DNA of 50,025 nucleotides, from positions 1 to 50,025 of the forward strand of contig JAUZFP010000122.1 in NCBI GenBank assembly GCA_030838475.1, read 5' to 3'. Position 1 is the stretch's first letter. Each line of letters opens with the position of its first letter. Position numbers and translations under genes: made by a program. This stretch comes from Actinomycetota bacterium (lineage in GTDB: Bacteria; Actinomycetota; Actinomycetes; Actinomycetales; Microbacteriaceae). The notes below the pieces were generated by a model, which saw nothing but the letters and a program-made list of their open reading frames with translations, did no database searches and had not been told where the DNA came from. Shown piece after piece: positions 8,128 through 16,538 of this stretch.

Positions 8128-9387
8128 CTTTCGGGTGAGGAATCCGTTGCGGAAGATGCCCTGCGGGTCGTACTTGGCCGCCAGCGAGCGGAAGTCGTCG
8201 AGCCGTGGATAGAGCGGCTCGAGTTGATCCACCCCGGCCGCAAACACCTTGCCCCAGTGCGGGCGCGCTCCGAGCGGCAGCAGGATGGCCTCGATGTCGG
8301 GAAGAAGCTCCCCGACCTCGGTGGGCAGCTTCTTCCAGGTGAAGTGGATGCCGACGGCATCCGTGTCGTACGCTCCGCTCAGCCAGAGCCGGTCCGCCGT
8401 CATGGTGCGAAGCTCGGTAACCAGCAGCAGGGGCGCGATCCGCGGGCCGAGTTCGCGAACGGCGGCAATCGCCTGCAGGGCGTTGCGCCGCGGGACCAGG
8501 TACTCGCTCTGGAGTTCGTCACCATTGCTGGGTGTGAAGCCGAGTTTGAAGTGGGCGAGGCGGTCATTCCACGGGCCGGGTACGCCGCCCTGCTGGGTGG
8601 TGTTGGTCGCCGGCTGGTCCGGGAGCATGTGCTCCTCGACCGTCTGTAGGGTCGCTCCGAAGAAGTCGGTCGGCGGCACCGGCTCATCCATCCGCGACTT
8701 GAGCCAGGCGATCTCGATCGTCTCGCCGACCCACCGCGTAAACAGGCTCACGCTGTACGCACTCGACGTGATGGCATCGAAATTCGCGATTGCCGCTTCC
8801 CAGGGCAAATCGTTGTAGAGATCCTGGCGAACGTCGAAGGTGGGCTGGATGTCGAGGGTCATGCGCGTGGAGATCCCGAGCGCGCCGAGCGAAACGACCG
8901 CTCCATCGAAGTCCGCGTCCCCCCGGGACAGTCGCACCAACTCGCCTCTGCCGTCGAGGAACTCGACTTCGGCCACGGCGGCGGCCAGGTTTCCGTTTCG
9001 GTCGCCCGAACCGTGCGTCCCGGTTGCCACCGCACCCGCGACCGAGATGTGCGGAAGGGAGGCGAGGTTGTGCAGCGCCCAGCCCCGCGACTGCAGCTGC
9101 GTCGCAAGGTCCCCGTACCGGATACCTGGGGCAAACGCTGCCGTTTGCGCATCCTCGTCGATGACGAGGTCGGTGGCGAGCCGTTCTACGGAAACCAGCC
9201 GCCCGGCAGTGTCGGCGAGGTCCGTGAAGGAATGACGGCTGCCGAGGGCGCGCACCGGCCCGCCACGGAGGATCAGATCACGCACCTGGCTCGCATCGGT
9301 TGGTCGCTGTAGTGTCTCGGCCCCGAAACTGTGGCTCTGCGCCCAGTTCTGTCCCGCCGGCTGATCGTCAGTATCGCTGTACGCCAT
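8116..9387 (-). CDS. aldO: FAD-dependent alditol/xylitol oxidase family protein
   Basis: 423 aa from the ATG at 9387. VAO/BBE-type flavoprotein close to bacterial alditol oxidases, which oxidise sugar alcohols such as xylitol or sorbitol with O2 to give aldose and H2O2. An FAD-binding PCMH domain fills roughly residues 25-190 (VRALGSRHSFTDLADT, then SVAGAVATGTHGSG). The substrate half ends with ARPHWGKVFA, the conserved HWGK found in ALO/AldO enzymes, and YDPQGIFRN. An upstream in-frame extension to 9471 overlaps the divergent hydrolase and is rejected. D-arabinono-lactone or gulonolactone oxidase is an alternative activity. Confidence 0.85.
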   Translation of the reverse strand: MAYSDTDDQPAGQNWAQSHSFGAETLQRPTDASQVRDLILRGGPVRALGSRHSFTDLADTAGRLVSVERLATDLVIDEDAQTAAFAPGIRYGDLATQLQSRGWALHNLASLPHISVAGAVATGTHGSGDRNGNLAAAVAEVEFLDGRGELVRLSRGDADFDGAVVSLGALGISTRMTLDIQPTFDVRQDLYNDLPWEAAIANFDAITSSAYSVSLFTRWVGETIEIAWLKSRMDEPVPPTDFFGATLQTVEEHMLPDQPATNTTQQGGVPGPWNDRLAHFKLGFTPSNGDELQSEYLVPRRNALQAIAAVRELGPRIAPLLLVTELRTMTADRLWLSGAYDTDAVGIHFTWKKLPTEVGELLPDIEAILLPLGARPHWGKVFAAGVDQLEPLYPRLDDFRSLAAKYDPQGIFRNGFLTRKLGL

Positions 9388-9418
9388 AGCTCTATTCTGC
9401 GGCCTCCATACTGGAGTG

Positions 9419-10240
9419 ATGGTGCGGCGAAGCATGAGGCCCGGGGCGGAGTCCGAGTACCGGACGCGCACCGAGGGCGGCGCGCGCTACTTCACTCGCC
9501 GCATCACCTATGACGACCTCGCCGTGGTGATCCGACGATTTCCGACCGTCGCCCGTGCTCCCGCCGATGGGCGTCCGTACGTACTGGTGCACGGAATCGG
9601 CGTCTCGTCGCGGTACTTCCATCCCGTCGCGGCGGAGCTCGCGAAGGATGCCACCGTCTACCTGGTTGACCTGCCGGGCTACGGCTCGGCGCCGAATCCA
9701 CGCAGGGACGTGACCATCCGGGAACACGCCGGAATCCTTGCGCGATATCTCGCGGCGGAAGGAATCGATCGCCCCATTCTGGTGGGCCACTCCATGGGCA
9801 CCCAGGTCGTCACGCAACTCGTGCTCGACTCCGCGGCAACCACCGACAGGGTCGTGCTACTCGCTCCGACGATGGACCCGGATGCCCGCGGTTTCTGGCA
9901 CGCCGCGGGACGGCTGATCCGAGACATCCTCGTCGCGGAACCGCCTGCAGTGAACGCGATCGTTTCCATCGACTACTTCTTCCGCTGCGGCATCCCGTAC
10001 TTCCTCAGGCAGACCAAGCACCTGCTCGGCGATCGGATCGAGGACCGGCTCCCGCTCCTCGAGGTCGCGGCGCTCGTGATTCGAGGGAACAGGGACGGGA
10101 TCTGCCCGGAGCCCTGGACGCGCCGTGTGGCCGACCTGCTGAAGCACGGGAGCTACGCCGAGGTGCGCGGACCGCACGTCATCATGTTCACCGACCCGCC
10201 GCGCGTTGCGGCGCTCATTGCCAACCACGCGAGGGCCTGA
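9419..10240 (+). CDS. Alpha/beta hydrolase
   Basis: 273 aa. Alpha/beta-hydrolase fold with HGIGVSS oxyanion loop, nucleophile elbow GHSMGT, acid candidate in IRGNRDGICP and C-terminal His in RGPHVIMFTDP. ATG 9419 follows GGAG by 2 nt and also lies 6 nt after CATACT, a plausible leaderless -10. GTG 9416 is an alternative start. It heads a three-gene plus-strand run (hydrolase, lipase-like, MFS) and is divergent from the alditol oxidase. Substrate not predictable. Confidence 0.85.
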   Translation: MVRRSMRPGAESEYRTRTEGGARYFTRRITYDDLAVVIRRFPTVARAPADGRPYVLVHGIGVSSRYFHPVAAELAKDATVYLVDLPGYGSAPNPRRDVTIREHAGILARYLAAEGIDRPILVGHSMGTQVVTQLVLDSAATTDRVVLLAPTMDPDARGFWHAAGRLIRDILVAEPPAVNAIVSIDYFFRCGIPYFLRQTKHLLGDRIEDRLPLLEVAALVIRGNRDGICPEPWTRRVADLLKHGSYAEVRGPHVIMFTDPPRVAALIANHARA

Positions 10241-10250
10241 GGGCACGGCG

Positions 10251-10922
10251 ATGAATTGGTTCGGGCGGCAGATCAGCACCCGTGCGGTCGACTATGCCTG
10301 GGCGTATCGGCTGCGATTGATGTCGCTGCGTCGCAGCGATCCGGCCCGTCTGGCCGGAGGCACGGGTCGGCCCGTACTGCTCCTGCCTGGTGTGTACGAG
10401 ACCTGGCATTTCCTCGAGACGGTCGGCGAGCACCTGGCCGCGCGCGGCCATCCCGTGCACGTTGTCCCGACCTTCGGTCGCAATCTCCGGCCGATCGGCG
10501 AGATGGCGGCGCTCGCCGGCGACTATCTCGAGGCGAACGACCTGCGGGGCATCGCGATTGTCGGGCACAGCAAGGGCGGACTGATTGGCAAGACGCTCAT
10601 GCTGGACGAGGCGCATGCCCCGAGGATTGCATCGATGGTCGCGATCAACTCGCCGTTCGGGGGATCCGACTATGCGCACCTCGTACCGATTCGCACCCTG
10701 CGCGAATTCGTCCCCACCCACGAGACAATCGTGAGCCTGGCCAGCAACGCCGAGGTGAACGCACGAATTACGTCCATCTACAGCTCCTGGGACCCGATCA
10801 TCCCGAACGGGAGCGTGCTCGACGGCGCCGTCAACATCGAGTTGCCCATCACCGGTCACTTCCGGATTCTGGATCGCCCCGACCTACTCGCGGCCGTGGA
10901 GCGTGCAGTCTCGGCGCAGTGA
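10251..10922 (+). CDS. Lipase-like alpha/beta hydrolase
   Basis: 223 aa. Begins at ATG 10251 with GAGGG 6 nt upstream, 10 nt after the previous gene. Sequence shows VLLLPGVYETWHFL (oxyanion strand), the elbow GHSKGGLIG with Ser nucleophile, a SSWDPIIPNGS acid-loop candidate and the C-terminal His in ITGHFRI. This layout resembles the triacylglycerol lipase/PGAP1-like group. No signal peptide is evident, so it probably acts in the cytoplasm. It was probably co-transcribed with the hydrolase before it. Confidence 0.8.
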   Translation: MNWFGRQISTRAVDYAWAYRLRLMSLRRSDPARLAGGTGRPVLLLPGVYETWHFLETVGEHLAARGHPVHVVPTFGRNLRPIGEMAALAGDYLEANDLRGIAIVGHSKGGLIGKTLMLDEAHAPRIASMVAINSPFGGSDYAHLVPIRTLREFVPTHETIVSLASNAEVNARITSIYSSWDPIIPNGSVLDGAVNIELPITGHFRILDRPDLLAAVERAVSAQ

Positions 10923-10947
10923 CGTCTGTGTGCGCCAGACTGGGCAG

Positions 10948-12333
10948 ATGGCAACCGACAACACCGCGCGCACCCAGCGACTGGTTCTCTGGATCGCGAT
11001 CCTTGCCTCCTTCGTGTCATTCCTGGACGGCAGTGTCATTAACGTCGCGCTGCCCGCCATCGCGAGGGAACTCGGCGGCGGGCTGATTACCCAGCAGTGG
11101 GTCGTCGACGCGTACCTGATTACGCTCGGGGCGCTCATCCTGCTCGCCGGTTCACTGTCCGATGTGCTGGGCAGGATCGTCATCCTGCGCATCGGACTCA
11201 TCGGCTTCGGGGTCACCTCGCTGTTGTGCGCGGTGGCGTTCAACCCCGAAATGCTGATCATCGCCCGCGGACTGCAGGGCGTCGCGGGCGCGCTGCTCGT
11301 GCCCAGTTCACTCGCGCTGATCACCTCGAACTTCGACGGCGTCGCGCGCGGTCGAGCCATCGGCCGCTGGACGGCAGGCACCACGGTCGCGTTCCTTGCC
11401 GGTCCGACGCTGGGGGGAGTGATTGTCGACACCATCGGCTGGCGCTGGGTCTTCGTGATCAACGTCTTCCCGATCGCCGCGACGCTCATCCTGCTGGCCA
11501 TGCTGGGGCAGAAGGATGTGCGTCAACCCGGCATGAGCATCGACTACCTCGGTGCCGTGCTGTGTGTTCTCGGCCTCGGGGGACCGGTCTACGCCCTCAT
11601 CGAACAGGGTCACTACGGCTGGGGGAGCCCGGTCATCCTGGTGCCGTTCATTGTCGGCGTGCTCTGTTTCGCCGGATTCCTGGTTCGCGAGAGGCTAGCG
11701 AAACAACCGCTCATGCCGCTCAGCCTGTTCTCGGTGCGCAACTTCGCGGTCGGCAACATCTCGACGGCGCTGGTCTACGGAGCACTGTCGATCGGCGGAT
11801 TCATCGTCGTCATCTTCCTGCAGCAGGTTGCCGGGTGGCCTGCCACGCTCGCCGCGCTCGCCACACTTCCGGTTGGCATTCTGAACATCGCGCTGTCATC
11901 GTGGCTGGGGACACTCTCCGCGAAGTACGGAGCGCGCTGGTTCATGGGCTTCGGACCGATTGTCGCGGGTGTCGGCTTCCTGCTGATGCTCATGTCGACG
12001 GACGACGTCAACTACTGGACCCAGCTACTACCCGGCGTGCTCCTGTTCGGTCTTGGCCTGTCGGCCACGGTTGCACCGCTGACCTCGACCATCCTCGGAT
12101 CGATCTCCGAGAAGCAGTCCGGTATCGGGTCGGCGATTAACAACGCGGTGAGTCGTGTTGCCGGACTGATCGCGATTGCTTTCCTCGGTCTGGTCATCGG
12201 CCCGCACGTCGACCTCGGCGGCTTCCACCGCACGCTGATCCTCACCGCGGCGTTGCTGATCCTTGGCGGGATCGTATCCGTGATTGGGATTCAGAATTCG
12301 AAAAAAGTCGCGCCCGCCATGGTTAACGGTTAG
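10948..12333 (+). CDS. MFS transporter, DHA2 (EmrB/QacA) drug exporter family
   Basis: 461 aa, hydrophobic throughout with about 14 predicted membrane spans, the topology of DHA2 proton-coupled exporters. Family motif signs are SFLDGSVINVALPAI in the first helix, QQWVVDAYLITLGALILLAG, loop 2-3 SDVLGRI (motif A-like), and RGLQGVAGALLVPSSLALI. The ATG at 10948 is used; extension to 10903 overlaps the lipase gene. It ends 30 nt before a perfect 14-bp inverted repeat that may terminate transcription from both sides. Confidence 0.92.
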   Translation: MATDNTARTQRLVLWIAILASFVSFLDGSVINVALPAIARELGGGLITQQWVVDAYLITLGALILLAGSLSDVLGRIVILRIGLIGFGVTSLLCAVAFNPEMLIIARGLQGVAGALLVPSSLALITSNFDGVARGRAIGRWTAGTTVAFLAGPTLGGVIVDTIGWRWVFVINVFPIAATLILLAMLGQKDVRQPGMSIDYLGAVLCVLGLGGPVYALIEQGHYGWGSPVILVPFIVGVLCFAGFLVRERLAKQPLMPLSLFSVRNFAVGNISTALVYGALSIGGFIVVIFLQQVAGWPATLAALATLPVGILNIALSSWLGTLSAKYGARWFMGFGPIVAGVGFLLMLMSTDDVNYWTQLLPGVLLFGLGLSATVAPLTSTILGSISEKQSGIGSAINNAVSRVAGLIAIAFLGLVIGPHVDLGGFHRTLILTAALLILGGIVSVIGIQNSKKVAPAMVNG

Positions 12334-12363
12334 CCACCGGCCGTAGTCTTCACCGGCTAACTT

Positions 12364-12419
12364 CGCCCGTTTGGGACGAATGGACCCGCGCGCGCAGGAA
12401 GATTTGTCCCAAACGGGCG
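12364..12419. repeat. Long perfect inverted repeat at a convergent gene junction
   Basis: Arms CGCCCGTTTGGGAC (12364-12377) and GTCCCAAACGGGCG (12406-12419) are perfect 14-bp complements, extendable by 3 pairs including one wobble. The loop of about 22 nt is GC-rich. No T-run follows on either side. It lies between convergent MFS and kinase genes and could be a bidirectional terminator or a dispersed REP-like element. Confidence 0.65.
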
Positions 12420-12429
12420 CTTTCGACCG

Positions 12430-13398
12430 CTACGACAATTCTCGTGTCGCCCGCTCGAGTATCGCTGGGTCCGCGCCCGCGCATTCCAGCGCCAGGAGGG
12501 CCGCGCCGACAATCGGCGGCGCCGTAACGTGCTCGATCGTGGCCCGCGGCGCGCTGGCGTGGAGCTCGGTTTCGAGGGCGACCCAGAGTCGCTCGTGGCG
12601 ATTGGCGAGGATGCCGCCGCCGAGCACCACCGGAACCTCCCGACCCAGCAGGTCGAGCCGTTCGAGGCAGGAGATGGCCATGATGGCAATCTCGATGCCC
12701 TGGCGGTCGACGAGTTGGCCGGCGATCATGTCGCCGCGGTCCGCGAGCTCGAATACCAGTGGCGCCAGCAGGGCCAGGTCCCCGTAGACGATGCGCCCGA
12801 GGTGGATGCTTTCCGTCACCTCCGCGACGGTCGCGAGTCCGAACACGCCGGGCACCGCCGCCGTGAGCGAGGTCTTCGGCCCTCGACGGTCCGCGTCGCG
12901 CGCCGCGTGCCAGATCGCCGCCTCGCCGAGTCCGGTGCCGCCGCCCCAGTCGCCGGAGATCGTGCCGAGGGCCGCAAACCGGGCGACCGCGCCATCCGCT
13001 CGCCGACCGAGCGCGTTGATTCCGGTGCCGCAGACGACGGCGACCGCATCGGCCGCGGAGGTTCCGCTGCGGAGAAGCGCGTAGAGGTCGTTGTCGACGA
13101 CGATTGTGTCGTTCGACCAGTCGATCTTCGCGATCGCGGTGGCGAAGATCTGCACCTCGCTCGGCAGGTCGAGGCCGGAGAGGTAGATGTTGGCCTGGAC
13201 GATCGGATGCCCCGCCGCGACCTCCCGGACGAGTTGGTCGATCTGCGCCACGGCAGCCTCGACGCCGATGAAGTGCGGGCTCGCGCCCGGTCCCGCGACA
13301 CGCCCGATAACCCGACCGTCGCGTGTCAACGCGACGGCATCCGTCTTCGACCCGCCCCCGTCGACCGCGACGACAACGGGTTCCCCTAGCGTGCCCAT
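12430..13398 (-). CDS. BadF/BadG-type sugar kinase (N-acetylglucosamine kinase-like)
   Basis: 322 aa, ASKHA-fold ATP-dependent kinase. The phosphate-1 motif AVDGGGSKTDAVAL is at about 9-22, GASPHFIG follows as in GlcNAc kinases, the second phosphate motif is VVCGTGINALG, then GDWGGGTGLGEAA and the adenosine motif VVLGGGILAN. Start ATG 13398 lies 1 nt after the stop of the GH4 gene, so it is the last gene of the sugar operon. It probably phosphorylates the imported sugar (or the released amino sugar or glucose) at O6. Its pairing with a 6-phospho-glycosidase suggests the former; specificity is unproven. Confidence 0.85.
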   Translation of the reverse strand: MGTLGEPVVVAVDGGGSKTDAVALTRDGRVIGRVAGPGASPHFIGVEAAVAQIDQLVREVAAGHPIVQANIYLSGLDLPSEVQIFATAIAKIDWSNDTIVVDNDLYALLRSGTSAADAVAVVCGTGINALGRRADGAVARFAALGTISGDWGGGTGLGEAAIWHAARDADRRGPKTSLTAAVPGVFGLATVAEVTESIHLGRIVYGDLALLAPLVFELADRGDMIAGQLVDRQGIEIAIMAISCLERLDLLGREVPVVLGGGILANRHERLWVALETELHASAPRATIEHVTAPPIVGAALLALECAGADPAILERATRELS

Positions 13399-13399
13399 G

Positions 13400-14656
13400 T
13401 CACAGTGCCCACGCGAGGTGCTCCCGGTTGTTTGCGACCAGCAGGTCGGTGAGTTTCTCGGCGCGTTCGTACTGGAGTACCAGCGGATGGGCCTGCATGG
13501 CGCGCAGCACCCGGTCGCGACCGCCGTTGATTGCGGCGTCGAGTGCGAGCCGCTCGTAACCGGCGACGGCATTGACGAGGCCGCGGATGTCTTCGGCGAG
13601 GGGTTCGACCGGGACCGCGGTGACGCCACCGGCGCCAACGGTCGCGGGCACCTCGATCACGTGGTCGTCGGGCAGAAACGGCAGGATGCCCGCATTGCGG
13701 AGATTGACCACCTGCACGTCACCACGATCCGAGGTGAGCGACGCGAGCAGATCGACGGCGGCATCGGAGTAGAACGCGCCGCCGCGCTTGCTCAGCTCCT
13801 CCGGCTTCGTGTCGACGGACTCGTCCGCGTACTTCGCCAGCAGCATCCGCTCGACCTCCTGGACCTCGTCGGCACGGGTCGGCGACCCCAGCTGCTCGTG
13901 GAGCACCTCGTCGTGCGCGTAGTAGTACCGCAGGTAGTAGGAGGGGATCACACCGAGAAGCTCCAGCAGGTGCGGGGGCAGTTCGATGTCCTCGGCGAGC
14001 TCCGCCAGATTCTCGAAGAGCTCGGGCAGCCGATCGACGCCGTCGACCCAGACGTTGCGCTCCCAGGTGAGGTGGTTCAGGCCGACGTGGCCGAGGCTGA
14101 CCCGGCTCGGCTCGACGCCGAAGCGGGTCGCGAACTCGCGCTGGAAGCCGATCGCGACGTTGCAGAGTCCCACGGCGCGGTGGCCGGCCTGCAGAAGGGC
14201 GCGGGTGACGATTCCGACCGGGTTCGTGAAGTCGATGATCCACGCATCCGGTTTTGCGTGCTTTCGTACGACTTCGGCAGCGCTGAGCACGACGGGCACG
14301 GTGCGCAGCGCCTTGGCGAAGCCGCCCGGTCCAGTGGTCTCCTGGCCGATGCAGCCGACATCATGCGGCCAGGTCTCGTCGCCCCTGCGGGCATCCTGCC
14401 CTCCGACGCGCAGCTGGAAGAGCACGGCATCGGCGTCCGAGACCCCGGCAACCAGGTCGGTGGTCGCGTGCACGGTGGCCGGATGTCCGGCGTGCGCAAG
14501 CATTCGGCGCGAGACTCCCGCAACGAGCTTGAGACGGTACTCGTCGGGGTCGACAAGCCAGATCTCCTCGATCGGCAGCAACGCACGCAGGCGAGCGAAG
14601 CCATCCATAAGTTCGGGTGTGTAGGTAGAGCCGCCACCGACGATGGTGAGTTTCAT
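13400..14656 (-). CDS. GH4 6-phospho-beta-glucosidase
   Basis: 418 aa, glycoside hydrolase family 4. These enzymes use NAD+ and a divalent metal in an oxidation-elimination mechanism to split 6-phospho-glycosides in the cytoplasm. The N-terminal dinucleotide motif is KLTIVGGGSTYTPEL. Then come VGGQDARRGDE, IDFTNPVGIVT, the metal-site CNVAIG (conserved Cys-Asn) and LGHVGLNHLTW with the metal-binding His. Length and motifs match LicH/BglT-type enzymes. It sits between the permease and kinase genes. As the transporter is ABC rather than PTS, the 6-phosphate must be added after import, presumably by the adjacent kinase. Confidence 0.92.
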   Translation of the reverse strand: MKLTIVGGGSTYTPELMDGFARLRALLPIEEIWLVDPDEYRLKLVAGVSRRMLAHAGHPATVHATTDLVAGVSDADAVLFQLRVGGQDARRGDETWPHDVGCIGQETTGPGGFAKALRTVPVVLSAAEVVRKHAKPDAWIIDFTNPVGIVTRALLQAGHRAVGLCNVAIGFQREFATRFGVEPSRVSLGHVGLNHLTWERNVWVDGVDRLPELFENLAELAEDIELPPHLLELLGVIPSYYLRYYYAHDEVLHEQLGSPTRADEVQEVERMLLAKYADESVDTKPEELSKRGGAFYSDAAVDLLASLTSDRGDVQVVNLRNAGILPFLPDDHVIEVPATVGAGGVTAVPVEPLAEDIRGLVNAVAGYERLALDAAINGGRDRVLRAMQAHPLVLQYERAEKLTDLLVANNREHLAWAL

Positions 14657-14658
14657 GC

Positions 14659-15549
14659 TTAGCCCTTGACTCCTGTCAGTGTGATTCCTTCGACGAAGAC
14701 TTTCTGCGCGAAGAAGAAGATGACGACAACCGGCACGAGCACGAGCATGGTGATGGCCATGGTGAGCCCCCAGTTCGTGCCGTGGATACTTCGGAAGGTC
14801 GCGAGTCCATACGCTACCGGCCACCGCTGCGGGTTCTCGGACGTGTAGAGCAGTGGACCGTAGTAGTCGTTCCAGGACGCGAAAAACATGAAGATGGCCG
14901 TCGCCGCGATCCCCGGCTTCGCCATCGGCAGGATGACCCGCACCAGCACGCCCCACTCGCCGTTGCCGTCGATGCGCGCGGCATCGGAGTACTCCTTCGG
15001 AATGGTCAGGAAGAACTGGCGCAGCAGGAAGATCGAGAACGCGTCCCCGAGCGCATTCGGCAGGATGAGCGGCAGCAGCGAGCCGGTCAGGCCGAGCTTC
15101 GACCACATCACGTACACCGGCACGGCGGTGACCTGCGGCGGCAGCAGCATCGCGACGATGATGGCCACGAAGATGATGCTCGCGCCGCGAAACCGAATGC
15201 GCGACAGTACGTACGCCGCCGGGATCGACGAGAGCAGCATCAGCACCGTCGAACCAACCGCGTAGAAGGCGGAATTGCCGAACCAGCGCAGCAGGGGCAC
15301 TTTTTGGAAGGCATCCAGATAGTTGGCCCAGGTCCACGGGTTGGGCAGGATCGTCGCCGTGAGGGTCTGGTTGGTGGTCATGACCGAGGTCAGGAAAACG
15401 AACAGCACGGGCGCGAGAAACAGCACGGCGAGGGCCACGAGCACGATGTGTTCGGCGATCCACGCCAGCGGTTTCTGCGCGCGTCGCCGCCTCGGCTTCT
15501 GTGGCTGAGTCTCGCCCAGCAGAACCTCCGCGTTCACGATGGTGGTCAT
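14659..15549 (-). CDS. Sugar ABC transporter permease (MalG-like)
   Basis: 296 aa inner-membrane subunit with six predicted spans. The EAA loop that contacts the ATPase is recognisable as YSDAARIDGNGEWGVLVRVI plus LPMAKPG. Ends TGVKG, typical of MalG-type subunits. The ATG at 15549 overlaps the stop of the preceding permease (ATGA), giving translational coupling. Its partners are the binding protein and the MalF-like permease; no ATPase gene is nearby. Confidence 0.92.
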   Translation of the reverse strand: MTTIVNAEVLLGETQPQKPRRRRAQKPLAWIAEHIVLVALAVLFLAPVLFVFLTSVMTTNQTLTATILPNPWTWANYLDAFQKVPLLRWFGNSAFYAVGSTVLMLLSSIPAAYVLSRIRFRGASIIFVAIIVAMLLPPQVTAVPVYVMWSKLGLTGSLLPLILPNALGDAFSIFLLRQFFLTIPKEYSDAARIDGNGEWGVLVRVILPMAKPGIAATAIFMFFASWNDYYGPLLYTSENPQRWPVAYGLATFRSIHGTNWGLTMAITMLVLVPVVVIFFFAQKVFVEGITLTGVKG

Positions 15550-16538
15550 AGAGACGACTCCTCTGGCATGAACGCCTTGACCTTTCGGAGCAGGAACACC
15601 AGGCACAGCGACGCGACCACGAACAGCAGCACGGCGAGCGCGGAAGCGTAACCGAGTTGGAAGTCGCTGAAGCCCCGCTCGTACAGCCACTGGGTGTAGG
15701 TCAGGAGCGACTCATCCGGATAGCCGGCGACCAGCGAACCTCCTCCGCCCACGGTGGCTTGCCCCGAGGCGACGGCGGATGCGACGGATGCCTCGGTGAA
15801 GTACTGCAGGGCCGCGATCACACCCGTCACGAGCGAGAACACGAGCACCGGAACCATCGCCGGCAGCGTGACGAATCGCAGCTTCTGTGCGCCATTCGCG
15901 CCGTCGAGCGAGGATGCCTCGTACAGCTCCCGCGGGACATCCAGTAGTCCGGCCAGAAAGATGATCATCACGTCGCCCATCACCCACACCGCGAGAATCA
16001 GCAGCGACGGCTTGGACAGGTTCGGGTCGTTGAACCAGAGCGGACCCTGCGAGATGCCGAACCAGGACAGGATCAGGTTGACCGGGCCCGTGCCGGGGTT
16101 GAACAGAAAGACGAACGCGACGACGGAGGCCACGGGCGGCACCAGGGCGGGCAGGTAGAAGAGGGTGCGCCAGACGCCGTTCGATCGACGGGCGCGGGCC
16201 AGCAGGCCGGCGATCGCGAACGCGAAGGCGAGCTTGACCGGCACCATGATGGCGACGAACCACAGGGTGTTGAGCGCGGCGGTGCCCACGTTCGGGTCCT
16301 GGGTGAACAGGTACTGGTAGTTGCGCAGCCCGATCCACACCGGGTCGGACAACAGGTTGAAACTCGTGAAGCTGTAGTAGACGGATGCCAGCAGCGGGTA
16401 CACGAAGAAGATTGCGAGTCCGAGGAGTGCGGGCGCGAGCATCCCGAACACGACGAGCAGTCGGCGCCGGCGTGCGCGCCGCTGTCCGGGGCGGACCGCG
16501 ATGGCGGCCCGCCCCGGGTTAGCAGCTGTGGATGTCAC
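15546..16538 (-). CDS. Sugar ABC transporter permease (MalF/UgpA-like)
   Basis: 330 aa, six or more membrane spans starting with LVVFGMLAPALLGLAIFFVY after a basic N-terminus. The EAA motif occurs as YEASSLDGANGAQKLRFVTL then PAMVP. GTG start at 16538 overlaps the TGA of the binding-protein gene (GTGA). Forms the heterodimeric pore with the next gene's product. Substrate is inferred from the operon: a beta-glucoside or chitobiose-like sugar. Confidence 0.92.
   Translation of the reverse strand: MTSTAANPGRAAIAVRPGQRRARRRRLLVVFGMLAPALLGLAIFFVYPLLASVYYSFTSFNLLSDPVWIGLRNYQYLFTQDPNVGTAALNTLWFVAIMVPVKLAFAFAIAGLLARARRSNGVWRTLFYLPALVPPVASVVAFVFLFNPGTGPVNLILSWFGISQGPLWFNDPNLSKPSLLILAVWVMGDVMIIFLAGLLDVPRELYEASSLDGANGAQKLRFVTLPAMVPVLVFSLVTGVIAALQYFTEASVASAVASGQATVGGGGSLVAGYPDESLLTYTQWLYERGFSDFQLGYASALAVLLFVVASLCLVFLLRKVKAFMPEESSL

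Noticed and set aside
13187..14662. 491-codon open frame on the plus strand opposite the GH4 and kinase genes
   Set aside because: It is antisense to two well-identified genes; high third-position GC keeps such frames open, and its translation is Arg/Gly-rich without domains.
14657..15463. Upstream extension of the GH4 frame through the permease gene
   Set aside because: The extension lies in another frame of a clear permease; MKLTIVGGG at 14656 is the family N-terminus.
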